Assembly (NCBI GenBank): GCA_018394295.1
Contig: CP074573.1
Coordinates: forward strand, 2,777,684-2,841,683
Length of the DNA: 64,000 bases
DNA from: Mycoplasmatota bacterium
GTDB lineage: Bacteria > Bacillota_I > Bacilli_A > Haloplasmatales > Haloplasmataceae
Direction of reading: 5' to 3'
Of the stretch, positions 50,512 through 60,147 are shown piece after piece (positions within the stretch are counted from its first letter, which is position 1; every line of letters starts with the position of its first letter). The position numbers and the translations under genes are program-made. The notes below the pieces were generated by a model. The model made no database searches and was not told the origin of the DNA. It saw only the letters and a list, made by a program, of their open reading frames with translations.

Positions 50512-52265
50512 TTTCTATCACCCCTGTTATTACTCAACAATTGTTGATGAACATATTGTTTACAATACCATCCATCGATCTCCATCAATTCTTGATGAGA
50601 CCCACGTTCAACAATGACACCATCATTTAATACAATAATTTCATCTGCATGTTCAACAGCTGACAATCGATGAGCAACAATTATTGTTGTTTTACTCTTT
50701 CTTACCTGTCTAATATTTGATAATATATCTTTTTCTGTCGTTCCATCAACTGCAGATAATGAATCATCTAAAATCAAGACTTCAGGATTTGTGATAAAAG
50801 CCCGTGCAATTGATAATCTTTGTTTTTGTCCACCTGAAAGCATAACTCCTTGTTCACCAACAATCGTCTCTAAACCATCATCTAAAAAAGCGATATCTTT
50901 TCTAAATGAAGCTAAATCAATTGCTTGATTCACTTCCTCTTCTGTTGATTCTTTTTTACCAAATGCGATATTTTTTTTAACTGTACCTGTAAATAAAATA
51001 TGTTCTTGTGGAACATACCCTAAATATTGACGAATATCTTGAGATTTCATATCTTTTATATTAACACCATTTATTAATACATTTCCTTCTTTTAAATTAT
51101 ATTGTTTTAGTATTTGTCTTAATATCGTTGTTTTCCCAGAACCTGTTTTCCCTACAATACCAAGTGTTTTTCCTTTTTCTAATTTAAAACTAATATTTTC
51201 TATCACATTATACTCACTAGTTGGATATCTGAATGTAACATTATCAAATTCAATTACGTTTAAATGCTTCCCTGCAGATATTGGATGAACCGGTTCTACT
51301 ATATCTGATTTTTGTTTCAAAATACTATTAATACGATCATATGAGGCATTCCCACGACTCATAATATTCACCATATCACCTAAGGCAAACATCGGCCACC
51401 CTAACATTCCTAAATAAATAGAAAAAGAAACTAATTTACCAGGTGTAATTTCTTGATGAAATACCATATAACATCCGACACTTATCGCAATCGTATATGC
51501 TATGGTAAATGCTGTTCTAAATAAAGGATCAAATAATGCATTTACTTTAATTAATCCTAAATTTTTCTGATAAGCATTTTTAGCACTATCTTCTAAACGA
51601 TTAATATCTTCTTGTTCTTGAACAAATGCCCGTACCACTCGTACACCAGTTACAGATTCTAATACCTTATTGTTCATTTCACTGAATGCATTTTGTGACT
51701 TTGTATAAGCTTTATGTATTTTATCACCTAAGATTTTGACCCCAATCACAACAAATGGTAATGGAATTAAAGATAGCAGTGTTAATTTTAAACTAATTGT
51801 ATATATCATCATAAATAATATAAAAATTAAATATATAACTGAATCCACTAAAGTTAGAACACCATACCCAGCTGTCATCGACACAGCGTTTAAATCAGTG
51901 GTTGCACGAGCCATTAAATCACCAACTACATTTCTTTCAAAAAACTTGCTATCCATTTTTAGAAGATGTCGAAAGAAGTTTTTTCTAATCGTAAACTCTA
52001 ATTTAATTCCTGCGCCAAACAATAAATAAGCCCAAAAAAACGTCACTATATATCCGCCAACAGTGATAAGCAACAAATATAGAATTAATTGTATTAAAGA
52101 TTCTTGTGTGATTGTTTTGTTGATTATTTCATCGATTCCTATTTCTAATATTTTTGGAGGAAGGACACTAACAATACTCGCTATATTTAAACAAGTTATT
52201 GCTAGTAAATAGCGAACCCAATGGTCCTTTATGTACCAACCAATTTTTTTGAAAATACTAAACAT
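50508..52265 (-). CDS. ABC exporter half, YheI/BmrC-like
   Basis: This 585-residue half-transporter has six helices and an ATPase domain. Walker A is GKTGSGKTT, the signature LSGGQKQ, and Walker B is LILDDSLS, in which Asp replaces the catalytic Glu, the mark of the non-catalytic half in BmrCD-type heterodimers. It lies first in a two-gene operon with the YheH-like half. The substrate is unknown. The ATG has GAGGTGAG upstream, and no regulator gene is next to it. Confidence 0.93.
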   Translation of the reverse strand: MFSIFKKIGWYIKDHWVRYLLAITCLNIASIVSVLPPKILEIGIDEIINKTITQESLIQLILYLLLITVGGYIVTFFWAYLLFGAGIKLEFTIRKNFFRHLLKMDSKFFERNVVGDLMARATTDLNAVSMTAGYGVLTLVDSVIYLIFILFMMIYTISLKLTLLSLIPLPFVVIGVKILGDKIHKAYTKSQNAFSEMNNKVLESVTGVRVVRAFVQEQEDINRLEDSAKNAYQKNLGLIKVNALFDPLFRTAFTIAYTIAISVGCYMVFHQEITPGKLVSFSIYLGMLGWPMFALGDMVNIMSRGNASYDRINSILKQKSDIVEPVHPISAGKHLNVIEFDNVTFRYPTSEYNVIENISFKLEKGKTLGIVGKTGSGKTTILRQILKQYNLKEGNVLINGVNIKDMKSQDIRQYLGYVPQEHILFTGTVKKNIAFGKKESTEEEVNQAIDLASFRKDIAFLDDGLETIVGEQGVMLSGGQKQRLSIARAFITNPEVLILDDSLSAVDGTTEKDILSNIRQVRKSKTTIIVAHRLSAVEHADEIIVLNDGVIVERGSHQELMEIDGWYCKQYVHQQLLSNNRGDRK

Positions 52266-52370
52266 ATTCTCACCTCACTTAATCACATTTAGCACTATTA
52301 TATAATAACAGAGTAATATATCAATAGTTCTTGTATTATTTTTAATAAAAACTTATTTATTTTCGCTAAA

Positions 52371-53528
52371 TTCAATTTAAGTGTTGATATTTTTTTATTG
52401 TTACATCTATGATGTAATAAGTCACTTTATAATGAAATTATAAAGTGAGGTAATTAGAATGATAAATAAAATAGATTTAATTAATGAATTAAATAAACTA
52501 TCTATAAAGAATTATGAAGATGTTTTTAGTTTCATTATGTCTTTCAATAACCCTATAGAATCTAAAAGCGATATTTGTTTGAATTGTCCACATTGTGGTT
52601 CAGTTGAGTTTGTTAAAAATGGAAAAACAAACAAAGGAATTCAAAGATACATTTGTCGCGAGTGTAATAAATCATTTTGTGATACATCTAACACTCTTCT
52701 TTATAGAAGTAGATGTACTGAAGATATATGGTTAAAATTTATTGATTGTGAAATATCAGGATTATCTTTAAAAGAAACTGCTTATTATAATAATTTAAGT
52801 ATCACAACTTGTTTTTATATGCGACATAAGCTTTATAAAGCAATCAGAAACTTAAAGATGAAAGAAACTTTATCTAGTAAAGTTGAATTAGATTGTATTT
52901 ATACAAAGATAAATCTTAAAGGAACCAAACCATCAAATATGCCTAGACATAGTAAAAAGAGAGGTAATACATCTGCATATTCAGGTATATCTCATCACAA
53001 AGTATGTATTGTCGCTGCAATCGATGAAAATGATAATATGTTGCTTGAGATAGCTGGAGTTGGATCGGAATCAATGGAAAAATACACTAAATATACCGAT
53101 AAATTTATGGATACAACTTTAATTATTTCTGACAGTAAACCATGTATTCAACAATTTGCGAATAATTTAGGTGTTAAGAATGATAAAGTTCCTGTGATAG
53201 CTAATAAAAAACGTTATACTACTAATCTAGGTAATAGTTTAGGTGATATTAATCAATTGGCTACCGGGATTACTAAGATTATAAAAAATAGTCATGGTGT
53301 ATCTATAAGACATTTACAAGATTACTTATCATTTTACCTATATAAAAAACAATTACATTATAGAACTAATCGAAAAGATCATGCAAATATAATGTATAAC
53401 TTATTAAAATACAATCATCATTTATCTAATAAGGATACGTTAAATTTTGATTATCCAATATCTTTAAAAGATGCTTATTATGAATATCGATATGGGATTT
53501 TTGCATAATCATCAACACTTAAATTGAA
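52371..53528 (+). mobile_element. IS1595-like insertion sequence
   Basis: An 18-bp perfect inverted repeat, TTCAATTTAAGTGTTGAT at 52371-52388 and its complement at 53511-53528, encloses one transposase gene. The 8-bp flanks differ (TCGCTAAA, AAGAACGT), so no target duplication is visible. The element may be old, or the outer sequence may have changed. Confidence 0.75.
52459..53508 (+). CDS. IS1595-like transposase
   Basis: This 349-residue protein has an N-terminal zinc ribbon (CPHCGSVEFVKNG...YICREC), then a helix-turn-helix (LSLKETAYYNNLSI) and a catalytic core with acidic residues at VELDCIY and IISDSKPC. This layout is that of IS1595-type transposases. The third catalytic residue is not certain from the sequence. 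The frame is intact; AAGTGAGGTAATTAGA precedes the ATG. Confidence 0.85.
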   Translation: MINKIDLINELNKLSIKNYEDVFSFIMSFNNPIESKSDICLNCPHCGSVEFVKNGKTNKGIQRYICRECNKSFCDTSNTLLYRSRCTEDIWLKFIDCEISGLSLKETAYYNNLSITTCFYMRHKLYKAIRNLKMKETLSSKVELDCIYTKINLKGTKPSNMPRHSKKRGNTSAYSGISHHKVCIVAAIDENDNMLLEIAGVGSESMEKYTKYTDKFMDTTLIISDSKPCIQQFANNLGVKNDKVPVIANKKRYTTNLGNSLGDINQLATGITKIIKNSHGVSIRHLQDYLSFYLYKKQLHYRTNRKDHANIMYNLLKYNHHLSNKDTLNFDYPISLKDAYYEYRYGIFA

Positions 53529-53607
53529 AAGAACGTTTATTTTTAATTTTTAGGAAAGTTTACCTTAGTCAACTTCTATTCAAAGCATACTTCAACTATC
53601 AATATAT

Positions 53608-53636
53608 AAAAAAAGTTGTCATTACGACAACTTTTT
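53608..53636 (-). terminator. Terminator after ribU
   Basis: The stem AAAAAGTTGTC/GACAACTTTTT lies just past the stop. Its A/T flanks allow action in both directions. Confidence 0.75.
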
Positions 53637-53647
53637 GTATCTTTTGA

Positions 53648-54250
53648 TTAATCTTCACTTAATAAATTCTTAAAATGATTATCACTAACATCTAGTTTTA
53701 AAACAATTTGTTCTAGTCTAAAACTCAGAATTATAAATGCTGTTGACAAAAACACACCTTTAATAATATTAGGTATTATTGTCGCAACCGCACCAGTATA
53801 TATTAGATTATGAGTATATGGTATATTTGTATAAATAAAGTATAGTTTAAAGAAAATCAAATAATTTAATGTTGGTAATATAACAATCATAGCTATAGTT
53901 GCTACAATTGTTGGAATCAAACGAATTAAAATTTTGTTATTATTGAATATCTTCTTAGAATATTTCATAGAAAAGTAAAACGGAAGAACATAAACCATTG
54001 AAGCTGTAAATGCAATGATTTCTTCTAATCCTACTCCTGTTTCACCACGTTTCACCAAAAAATGTAATAATGATTTTAGAAAAGCTACAATTATTCCACC
54101 TATAGGACCATAAATCACTGTTGATATAATAACCGTTAAATCACTAGCATCAACTTTAAAGACATTTGTTAATGGTATTTCAAAATACATCAAAACTGTT
54201 CCTAATGATGCTAATATTGCTAATGTAACTAGTTTCTTTGTTTTATACAT
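53648..54250 (-). CDS. ribU: Riboflavin-specific ECF S component
   Basis: This 200-residue membrane protein binds riboflavin for import with the shared ECF module. It has about six helices. The N-terminus (KKLVTLAILASLGTVLMYFEIP) and the FKVDASDLTVIISTVIYGPIGG segment are those of RibU. It is controlled by the FMN riboswitch and terminator upstream on the same strand. GGAGGG precedes the ATG. Confidence 0.93.
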   Translation of the reverse strand: MYKTKKLVTLAILASLGTVLMYFEIPLTNVFKVDASDLTVIISTVIYGPIGGIIVAFLKSLLHFLVKRGETGVGLEEIIAFTASMVYVLPFYFSMKYSKKIFNNNKILIRLIPTIVATIAMIVILPTLNYLIFFKLYFIYTNIPYTHNLIYTGAVATIIPNIIKGVFLSTAFIILSFRLEQIVLKLDVSDNHFKNLLSED

Positions 54251-54284
54251 AATTTTCCCTCCAAAATATATTTTTAGATAAGAA

Positions 54285-54314
54285 AAACCCCTTATATAAT
54301 CTTCTAAGGGGTTT
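54285..54314 (-). terminator. Terminator of the FMN riboswitch
   Basis: The stem AAACCCCTTA/TAAGGGGTTT is followed by TTCTT on the minus strand. It lies between aptamer and ribU and is the likely expression platform. Confidence 0.8.
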
Positions 54315-54351
54315 AGTTTCAGAGGTACATTAATTGCATACTAAAACCATT

Positions 54352-54474
54352 AAAACTTCTCCCAGCCAGACTTTACTGTCGATTACGGAATTTCACCGTA
54401 CTGACTAATGATGAATCATCATTAGTGTTGTGGACTATAACCACCGGTAAGGAATTTCACCTTGTCTCGAAGAT
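54352..54474 (-). promoter_or_regulatory. FMN riboswitch (RFN element)
   Basis: On the minus strand: AAGGTGAAATTCCTTACCGG, GGTTATAGTCCACAA, then GTACGGTGAAATTCCGTAA, CGACAGTAAAGTCTGG and GGGAGAAG. All core RFN motifs occur in order, just upstream of ribU. Confidence 0.95.
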
Positions 54475-54628
54475 TGTATATTCGGTTATTTCTTACACTG
54501 ACATTATATGATAGTTTGACGAAAAATGCAAGTTGAAAGTTTTGTTATTTATAGTATTTACTTAAAAATTAGTCATAATTCATTATATATAATGAATAGT
54601 ATATATTAACAACGAAAAGGAGGAAACT

Positions 54629-55141
54629 ATGAAACTTACTAAGTGGGAATTTATTGGTGTTATTCTTATCTCAGGATTAGGAATATTTTTACATTATGCT
54701 TACGAACTATCTGAAAGTAATCAATATGTAGCTTTGTTCGCTCCTGTTAATGAGACGATTTGGGAACATTTGAAAATGGCGTTTTATGGTATGATTGGCT
54801 TTGCTTTATTTGAGTATATTTTTATAGGTAGTGAACATAAAAATTTTATATTCGCTAAAGCATTTAGTTCATTACTAGCTTGTTTTTTAGTTGTTGTTTT
54901 ATACTATGGATATACTAATTTCCTTGACCCTAGTTTATATCTAGACATCATTATTTTTGTTGTCGCAATATTACTTGCTCAAATGTTTAGTTTTGCAATA
55001 TTAAAATCTAAACTATTTATTAATGGACTAAACTACATAGGATTAATCGCAATATTCTTAGCTGCATTAACTTTTGCAAGTTATACATACGAACCACCTC
55101 ATGATAATAATGTTTTCACTGAAACTCTATCACACGAATAA
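54629..55141 (+). CDS. DUF6512 family membrane protein
   Basis: This 170-residue protein has about five membrane helices and the segment FAPVNETIWEHLKMAFYG after the first helix. The motif P-x-N-E-x-x-W-E-H-x-K is the mark of DUF6512. Its function is unknown. AAAGGAGG lies 7 nt before the ATG. It is an independent gene oriented away from ribU. Confidence 0.75.
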   Translation: MKLTKWEFIGVILISGLGIFLHYAYELSESNQYVALFAPVNETIWEHLKMAFYGMIGFALFEYIFIGSEHKNFIFAKAFSSLLACFLVVVLYYGYTNFLDPSLYLDIIIFVVAILLAQMFSFAILKSKLFINGLNYIGLIAIFLAALTFASYTYEPPHDNNVFTETLSHE

Positions 55142-55231
55142 TATTACTTGAATAGTTTAAAAATTCCTCCTTTAAATTGTAATTTTTGACATAAAATGTT
55201 AAAATTTATAATACATAAAGGAGGAATTTTT

Positions 55232-56011
55232 ATGGGGTTAAGAACAATTATCAAACTATATTTTCGCTTAATTATACTAATTATTTTTTCAACTTTTTTA
55301 GCCTATGATTATTACTACAGTACAAACATGACTAATTACCTCATAAATTATAAGCTATTTAATGTTGTTTCTATAATTCATATTTTATGGCTATTTTTAG
55401 TGTTAGAAATGATCGTTTTAATCATTCCTAAATTCAATCGATATTCTTATAGCGGTAAACATTTATTAAAACATTGCCTTCCTGAAACAAATTACAACCA
55501 GGAAAAATTAGATCAATTTACAAATCAAAATAAAAAAAGAGCATTAAACAGTGCTATCTTTTGGATTTTATTAAATGCACCATTTGCACTTTTGTTCTTT
55601 TTAGGCTATCTTCATCCACGATTTTTTTATTGGTTATTTTTCTTATACTATTTTTTCGATACTGTTTGTATCAACATTTTTTGTATTTTCCATGTATATA
55701 TCGTAAGAAATAAATGCTGTAACGAATGCCGTATTTATAATTGGAGTAATTTTATGTATTGTACACCATTGTTATTTATGCCTAATTTTTGGAACTACTC
55801 ACTCATTTTCCTATCAATTATAATTTTAATTCAATGGGAAGTTTCAGTGCATTTTCATCCAGAACGATTCTCATCCATCTCAAATCGTACTTTACAATGC
55901 AAACACTGTCCGCATAAATGTCGATATAATACAAATAAACATACGCTTATACAATGGATAAATAAAATTGGACAATCCTTATATAATAAATTTAAACATG
56001 CAAAATCCTAA
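55232..56011 (+). CDS. Membrane protein with a Cys-rich end
   Basis: This 259-residue membrane protein has four to five helices. Cysteines cluster at the NKCCNECR segment and at the C-terminal CKHCPHKC, and a WEVSVHFHPERF motif lies between; together they could bind metal in the cytoplasm. I do not recognise a named family. The ATG at 55232 is preferred over one 12 codons upstream because AAAGGAGG stands 8 nt before it. A TTGACA (55186-55191) and TATAAT (55207-55212) lie upstream. Confidence 0.7.
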   Translation: MGLRTIIKLYFRLIILIIFSTFLAYDYYYSTNMTNYLINYKLFNVVSIIHILWLFLVLEMIVLIIPKFNRYSYSGKHLLKHCLPETNYNQEKLDQFTNQNKKRALNSAIFWILLNAPFALLFFLGYLHPRFFYWLFFLYYFFDTVCINIFCIFHVYIVRNKCCNECRIYNWSNFMYCTPLLFMPNFWNYSLIFLSIIILIQWEVSVHFHPERFSSISNRTLQCKHCPHKCRYNTNKHTLIQWINKIGQSLYNKFKHAKS

Positions 56012-56041
56012 AAAGATACTTCAATATAAAGTATCTTTTTT
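56012..56041 (+). terminator. Terminator after the Cys-rich membrane gene
   Basis: The stem AAAGATACT/AGTATCTTT is followed by TTTTTTC and begins just after the stop. Confidence 0.8.
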
Positions 56042-56117
56042 TTCTATATTTTTTAAATAAATTAGTCGTAACATAAAAAATATAAATCTGCAAAATATAA
56101 TAAAGAGGAGGAAAGAA

Positions 56118-56303
56118 ATGAAAGATAAGATTAAAAAAATTAACGAAAATGTTATAAAAGAAAATACAACTAATAATCAACCAAAAATAGAAACCAATCA
56201 AACAAACAAAAAAACATTCAAACCATCTTTAAACGAAATATATGAAATGAAATCAAATAATTACTCAGACTATTCAACAGAAACTTTAGAAAAATTAGAA
56301 TAA
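56118..56303 (+). CDS. Small polar hypothetical protein (61 aa)
   Basis: The product is rich in Lys, Asn, Glu and Thr and is probably disordered, with a short Tyr/Ser end (YSDYSTETLEKLE). There is no signal or membrane segment. GAGGAGG precedes the ATG and a clear terminator follows, which supports a real gene. The function is unknown. Confidence 0.6.
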   Translation: MKDKIKKINENVIKENTTNNQPKIETNQTNKKTFKPSLNEIYEMKSNNYSDYSTETLEKLE

Positions 56304-56313
56304 TAATAGTATG

Positions 56314-56344
56314 AAAGTATTAAAGTTTAAATCTTTAATACTTT
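56314..56344 (+). terminator. Terminator after the 61-aa gene
   Basis: The stem AAAGTATTAAAG/CTTTAATACTTT lies just after the stop and runs into TTTTA. Confidence 0.75.
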
Positions 56345-56514
56345 TTTAACTAATTACATCACTAAAAATTAATTAATAATTTTTATTATTTATCAATCTT
56401 AAGCTCTAAATATCAAATAGTATATTTTAGCTTTTATATTTTGTTAAATAAGGAAAATCTCCCATTTCACTTCCAAGTGAGGTTGTTTATAAATTTATAT
56501 AAACTATTTCTATC

Positions 56515-56949
56515 TTATTTCTTTAATTTCTTAACTCTAATAACTTCTAATATATATCCTATGCCCATACCTATAAAAGAACCTGCTGTTCCCCACATAA
56601 AATTTCCTGTAATGACTCCAACAGCTGTCCCAATTATAAAACCTCCAAGCATTAAACTAACTGAAGCTTCTTCCACACCATCTTCATCATAACTACCATC
56701 GTTATCAGTAGATATATAATCTGCTTGATTTATACTTTTTTCTTTATCCATTTTTTCATTAACCACCAACTCATCTAAACTAACCTTAAATATATCCTTT
56801 AATGATATAAGGTTATCAATATCTGGATAAGCTTTACCAGATTCCCACTTTGAAATTGCTTGACGTGATATATTTAACTTTTCTGCAAGCTGTTCTTGTG
56901 ATAGTTTTTTCTCTTTTCTTAATTTCTTTAAATTATCTTGTAAATTCAA
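56515..56949 (-). CDS. XRE-type regulator with a C-terminal membrane hairpin
   Basis: This 144-residue protein starts with a helix-turn-helix (LSQEQLAEKLNISRQAISKWE, residues about 15-40), then an acidic linker, then a glycine-rich pair of hydrophobic segments (VSLMLGGFIIGTAVGVI and WGTAGSFIGMGIGYIL) that may enter the membrane. Such HTH-membrane proteins probably sense the envelope. The TTG start at 56949 has GAGGTGG 5 nt upstream; the open frame can be read 49 codons farther but without a start signal. Confidence 0.75.
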   Translation of the reverse strand: MNLQDNLKKLRKEKKLSQEQLAEKLNISRQAISKWESGKAYPDIDNLISLKDIFKVSLDELVVNEKMDKEKSINQADYISTDNDGSYDEDGVEEASVSLMLGGFIIGTAVGVITGNFMWGTAGSFIGMGIGYILEVIRVKKLKK

Positions 56950-57298
56950 ATTTACCACCTCATATGTAATTATCCCTATTTCTTGATCATTATGCAAGCA
57001 TATAGTAGTTGCTTTTATTGTAAACCAATAGTTGCACCAATGTAAAATACTAATATAGTTTTTATTTCTATCAATGATTGAGTCAAGATTCTTCAATCCA
57101 TTATACTACTCATATCCCCACTAATTACTATTTCTAGTTAATAATTTTTTGATACCACATTGTTTAGCTGTATTTTTTATTTTTATTTTGATATTCCTAT
57201 CTGTTTTCGCTATAAATATTTTTTACTATGGGATAATTAATTAATAATTTTTATCATTTCAACAATAATATTATTAACGATAAAATGGAGGAAATAAT

Positions 57299-57517
57299 AT
57301 GAAAAACAGAAATGTATCAAGCAAAAATTGGCTAGTAGCCTTATTGCTATGTATTTTTTTAGGATATTTAGGTGGCCACAGATTTTATGTTGGAAAAATA
57401 GGAACAGGAATATTATGGCTTTTAACCGTTGGACTTTTTGGCATTGGTTATATAGTTGATCTATTATTAATCGCTTCATTTAAATTTAAGGATTCATATG
57501 GTGAAATACTAAAATAA
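57299..57517 (+). CDS. TM2-domain membrane protein
   Basis: This 72-residue protein consists almost wholly of a TM2 domain: two helices around GYLGGHRFYVGKIGTGIL and GLFGIGYIVDLLLI. The role of bacterial TM2 proteins is unclear. GGAGG lies 8 nt before the ATG. Confidence 0.88.
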   Translation: MKNRNVSSKNWLVALLLCIFLGYLGGHRFYVGKIGTGILWLLTVGLFGIGYIVDLLLIASFKFKDSYGEILK

Positions 57518-57569
57518 GTTTAAATTATTAATAAAAGGCATGTTATATCATTTTTATATTTTATATAAA

Positions 57570-57660
57570 AAGATTGTGTCTATCCAAGAGGAGATTCAAC
57601 CCATTTTCTAATACCTAATGATGGTAATAAAATATCTCCTTCTAGTGATAAACACAATCT
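57570..57660. repeat. Structured 91-bp inverted repeat
   Basis: Nested pairs are AGATTGTGT (57571-57579) with ACACAATCT, TATC with GATA, and AGAGGAGAT with ATCTCCTTCT; the centre has TACC with GGTA. T runs lie on both sides (ATTTTTTTG on the plus strand). It could terminate transcription from both neighbours or be a small structured RNA. The minus strand also reads as a 20-codon frame, which I think is chance. Confidence 0.55.
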
Positions 57661-57688
57661 ATTTTTTTGTCTTTATATAAATGTATAT

Positions 57689-57820
57689 TTAGTGATTATG
57701 ATTACATTTATTCCTAAATGGACAACCTGTACATTTCCCTCTTTTTGCATCTTTAATAAGTTTTCGAACAGCTAAGATTAAAGAAGATAAAATTATAGCT
57801 CCTAAAAAGTAATTAATCAT
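57689..57820 (-). CDS. FeoB-associated Cys-rich membrane protein
   Basis: The 43-residue product has one N-terminal helix (YFLGAIILSSLILAVRKLI) followed by KCTGCPFRNKCNHNH. A helix followed by CxGC...C, encoded right after feoB, is the hallmark of the FeoB-associated Cys-rich proteins (FeoC-like). The role is unknown, but it probably assists FeoB with iron. AAAGGA precedes the ATG; the start is 13 bp past the feoB stop. Confidence 0.88.
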   Translation of the reverse strand: MINYFLGAIILSSLILAVRKLIKDAKRGKCTGCPFRNKCNHNH

Positions 57821-57833
57821 AATACCAATTCCT

Positions 57834-60074
57834 TTATTTTTCTTTTTTATTATAAGAATTTCTTAATTTATTAACAATCCCAATAACAACAGCAAGTATT
57901 ATAAACGCAGCAAATATTATTGAAACTATATCACCTATAATAACATTACCTTCAGATGCTGACTCAATTGTATCAGGATCCATGATGACAGGTTTAACAG
58001 CATCTGTTCCTTTGAAAATTAATCCACCAACATTATAAACTAACATAGCAAGTATATAAGCTATACCTGTTTGATAACCTATTGCGATAAAAGTCCATTT
58101 CCAATTACCAAACTCTCTTTTCATTGCACCAATTGCGGCGAAACAAGGAGCTGCAAATAAGGTAAATATCATGAAAGCATATGCTGATACTTGAGTAAAT
58201 TCAACAGTAGTAGAAGTTCCAACAATAGCGAATGTAGCAACTACAACTTCTTTTGCGATTAAACCGGTTATCAATGCAACTGGTCCAGTCCAATCATTTC
58301 CAAAGCCTAGAGGTGCAAACAACCATTTAATAGAATTACCTATTTTTGCTAGTATACTTTCTTCAATTCTTTCTCCACCAAGAAACTCAAGTGAAAAACT
58401 AAAAGACTGAAGGAACCATAGAACTACCACAGCTATTAAGATAATAGTTCCGGCTTTAATGATAAATGATTTCGCCTTTTCCCACATATGAATTACTACT
58501 CCATTTGCTTTCGGAAATCTATATTGTGGTAATTCCATCACAAAAGGTGCAGGATCACCCTTAAACAATTTAGTTCTTTTAAGGATTATTCCAGATATAA
58601 CAACCATCGCAAATCCAATTATATACATTGAAGGTCCAACCCAAGACTGTTGGCTAAACATTATTGCGATAAACATTGCGAAAACTGGAAGCTTTGCCCC
58701 ACATGGAATAAATGGGGTTAGCATAATTGTCATTTTTCTATCTTTTTCATTTTCAATAGTTCTAGATGCCATAATCCCAGGAATCGAACATCCTGTACCA
58801 ATTAACATAGGGATAAATGACTTTCCTGAAAGTCCAAACTTATGGAAAATTTTATCCATTATAAATGCCACTCTTGCCATATATCCAGAATCTTCTAAAA
58901 GAGATATAAATAGAAATAGTATCATTAATTGAGGTACAAATACCATAATTCCACTAATACCACCAATAATACCATCAATTATAAGGCTTTGCATCCAATC
59001 TACTGCTCCAGCGCTAACTAAAAATGACTCAACGCCACCACTAATCCATTCAAAAAACATTTCAACCCATCCGATTAAATAATCTCCGAGTGTTGATATA
59101 GATACCCAATAAATAAACCACATAATTCCAAAAAACATTGGTAATCCTAACCATTTGTTAGTCACAATTTTGTCAATTTTATCAGAGGTTGATAATTTTT
59201 GTGTCGAATTTTTTTTATATGTACCATTAAGAATTCTAGAAATACTTTCGTATCTCTCCTTGATAATAATACTTTCAGCATCATCATCAAGTTTTTTTTC
59301 ACAACTATCTCTTAAGATAGTAATTTTTTCTAGTATTTCTTTTGAAATATCTATGCTAATCAATGCCTTTTCATCTGATTCAAATAACTTTATCGCTAAC
59401 CATCTATTATTCATATTTTTAAAAGAAGGCAAACTAGATAAAATATCTTCAATTTGTGAGATAACACTTTCAACCTCTTTTGAAAAAACTGTATTTATTG
59501 TTGTATGATTTATTGTTTTAGCCATACTAACGGATACACCAGCTAATACGTTAATACCCTTATTATTACAGATTTTTTCACATTGGTCTTTATATCCTTG
59601 AAGATAATATTCTTGAAATCCTTTGTTTCCTTGGTTAGTTATTGCTGAAATAGGAATGACAGGACAACCTATTTGGTCAGATAATTTTTTTATATTTATC
59701 TTTTCTCCATTTTTCACAATAATATCCATCATATTTAAAACAACTACTACTGGAATATCTAGTTCTAAAAGTTGTGTAGTAAGATATAAATTCCTTTCAA
59801 TATTAGATGCATCAACTATATTAACAATGACATCTGGTTTTTCGTTAATTAAATAATTACGAGCTACCACTTCTTCAAGCGTATATGGTGATAATGAATA
59901 AATTCCTGGTAAGTCAATGATAGACACACCTTTATAGCCTTTTAATTTACCCTCTTTCTTTTCTACAGTAACACCAGGCCAGTTTCCTACATGTTGGGTA
60001 GACCCTGTTAATAAATTAAAAACCGTTGTTTTACCACTGTTAGGATTGCCAGCAAGGGCAATTGTAATAGACAT
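57834..60074 (-). CDS. feoB: Ferrous iron transporter FeoB
   Basis: FeoB takes up ferrous iron. The 746-residue protein has an N-terminal GTPase (GNPNSGKTT at residues 8-16, DLPGIYS switch II, NMMD), a helical spacer, and a membrane domain with two gate motifs (FIPMLIGTGCSIPGI and FAAPCFAAIGAMKREFG) and FIPCGAKLPVF. All are intact. A palindrome resembling the operon operator lies just upstream (60095-60112). The gene is preceded by two feoA genes and followed by the small Cys-rich gene. Confidence 0.97.
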   Translation of the reverse strand: MSITIALAGNPNSGKTTVFNLLTGSTQHVGNWPGVTVEKKEGKLKGYKGVSIIDLPGIYSLSPYTLEEVVARNYLINEKPDVIVNIVDASNIERNLYLTTQLLELDIPVVVVLNMMDIIVKNGEKINIKKLSDQIGCPVIPISAITNQGNKGFQEYYLQGYKDQCEKICNNKGINVLAGVSVSMAKTINHTTINTVFSKEVESVISQIEDILSSLPSFKNMNNRWLAIKLFESDEKALISIDISKEILEKITILRDSCEKKLDDDAESIIIKERYESISRILNGTYKKNSTQKLSTSDKIDKIVTNKWLGLPMFFGIMWFIYWVSISTLGDYLIGWVEMFFEWISGGVESFLVSAGAVDWMQSLIIDGIIGGISGIMVFVPQLMILFLFISLLEDSGYMARVAFIMDKIFHKFGLSGKSFIPMLIGTGCSIPGIMASRTIENEKDRKMTIMLTPFIPCGAKLPVFAMFIAIMFSQQSWVGPSMYIIGFAMVVISGIILKRTKLFKGDPAPFVMELPQYRFPKANGVVIHMWEKAKSFIIKAGTIILIAVVVLWFLQSFSFSLEFLGGERIEESILAKIGNSIKWLFAPLGFGNDWTGPVALITGLIAKEVVVATFAIVGTSTTVEFTQVSAYAFMIFTLFAAPCFAAIGAMKREFGNWKWTFIAIGYQTGIAYILAMLVYNVGGLIFKGTDAVKPVIMDPDTIESASEGNVIIGDIVSIIFAAFIILAVVIGIVNKLRNSYNKKEK

Positions 60075-60094
60075 AATATAATCCTCCTCTATAA

Positions 60095-60112
60095 AATTAG
60101 TGTATGCTAACT
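60095..60112. promoter_or_regulatory. Iron-regulator palindrome before feoB
   Basis: The plus strand reads AATTAG-N6-CTAACT, the same form as the two sites before the first feoA gene. It lies about 20 bp upstream of the feoB start and may control feoB separately. Confidence 0.6.
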
Positions 60113-60147
60113 TTATGTTTAAAATTTTTTTTATGAACAGGTGAAAA

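Noticed and set aside
52363-53536. Target-site duplication around the IS1595-like element
   Set aside because: The 8 bases on either side of the inverted repeats (TCGCTAAA and AAGAACGT) do not match.
57580-57660. Minus-strand 30-codon frame within the structured repeat
   Set aside because: It has no ribosome site or start codon and coincides with the inverted repeat, so chance is more likely.
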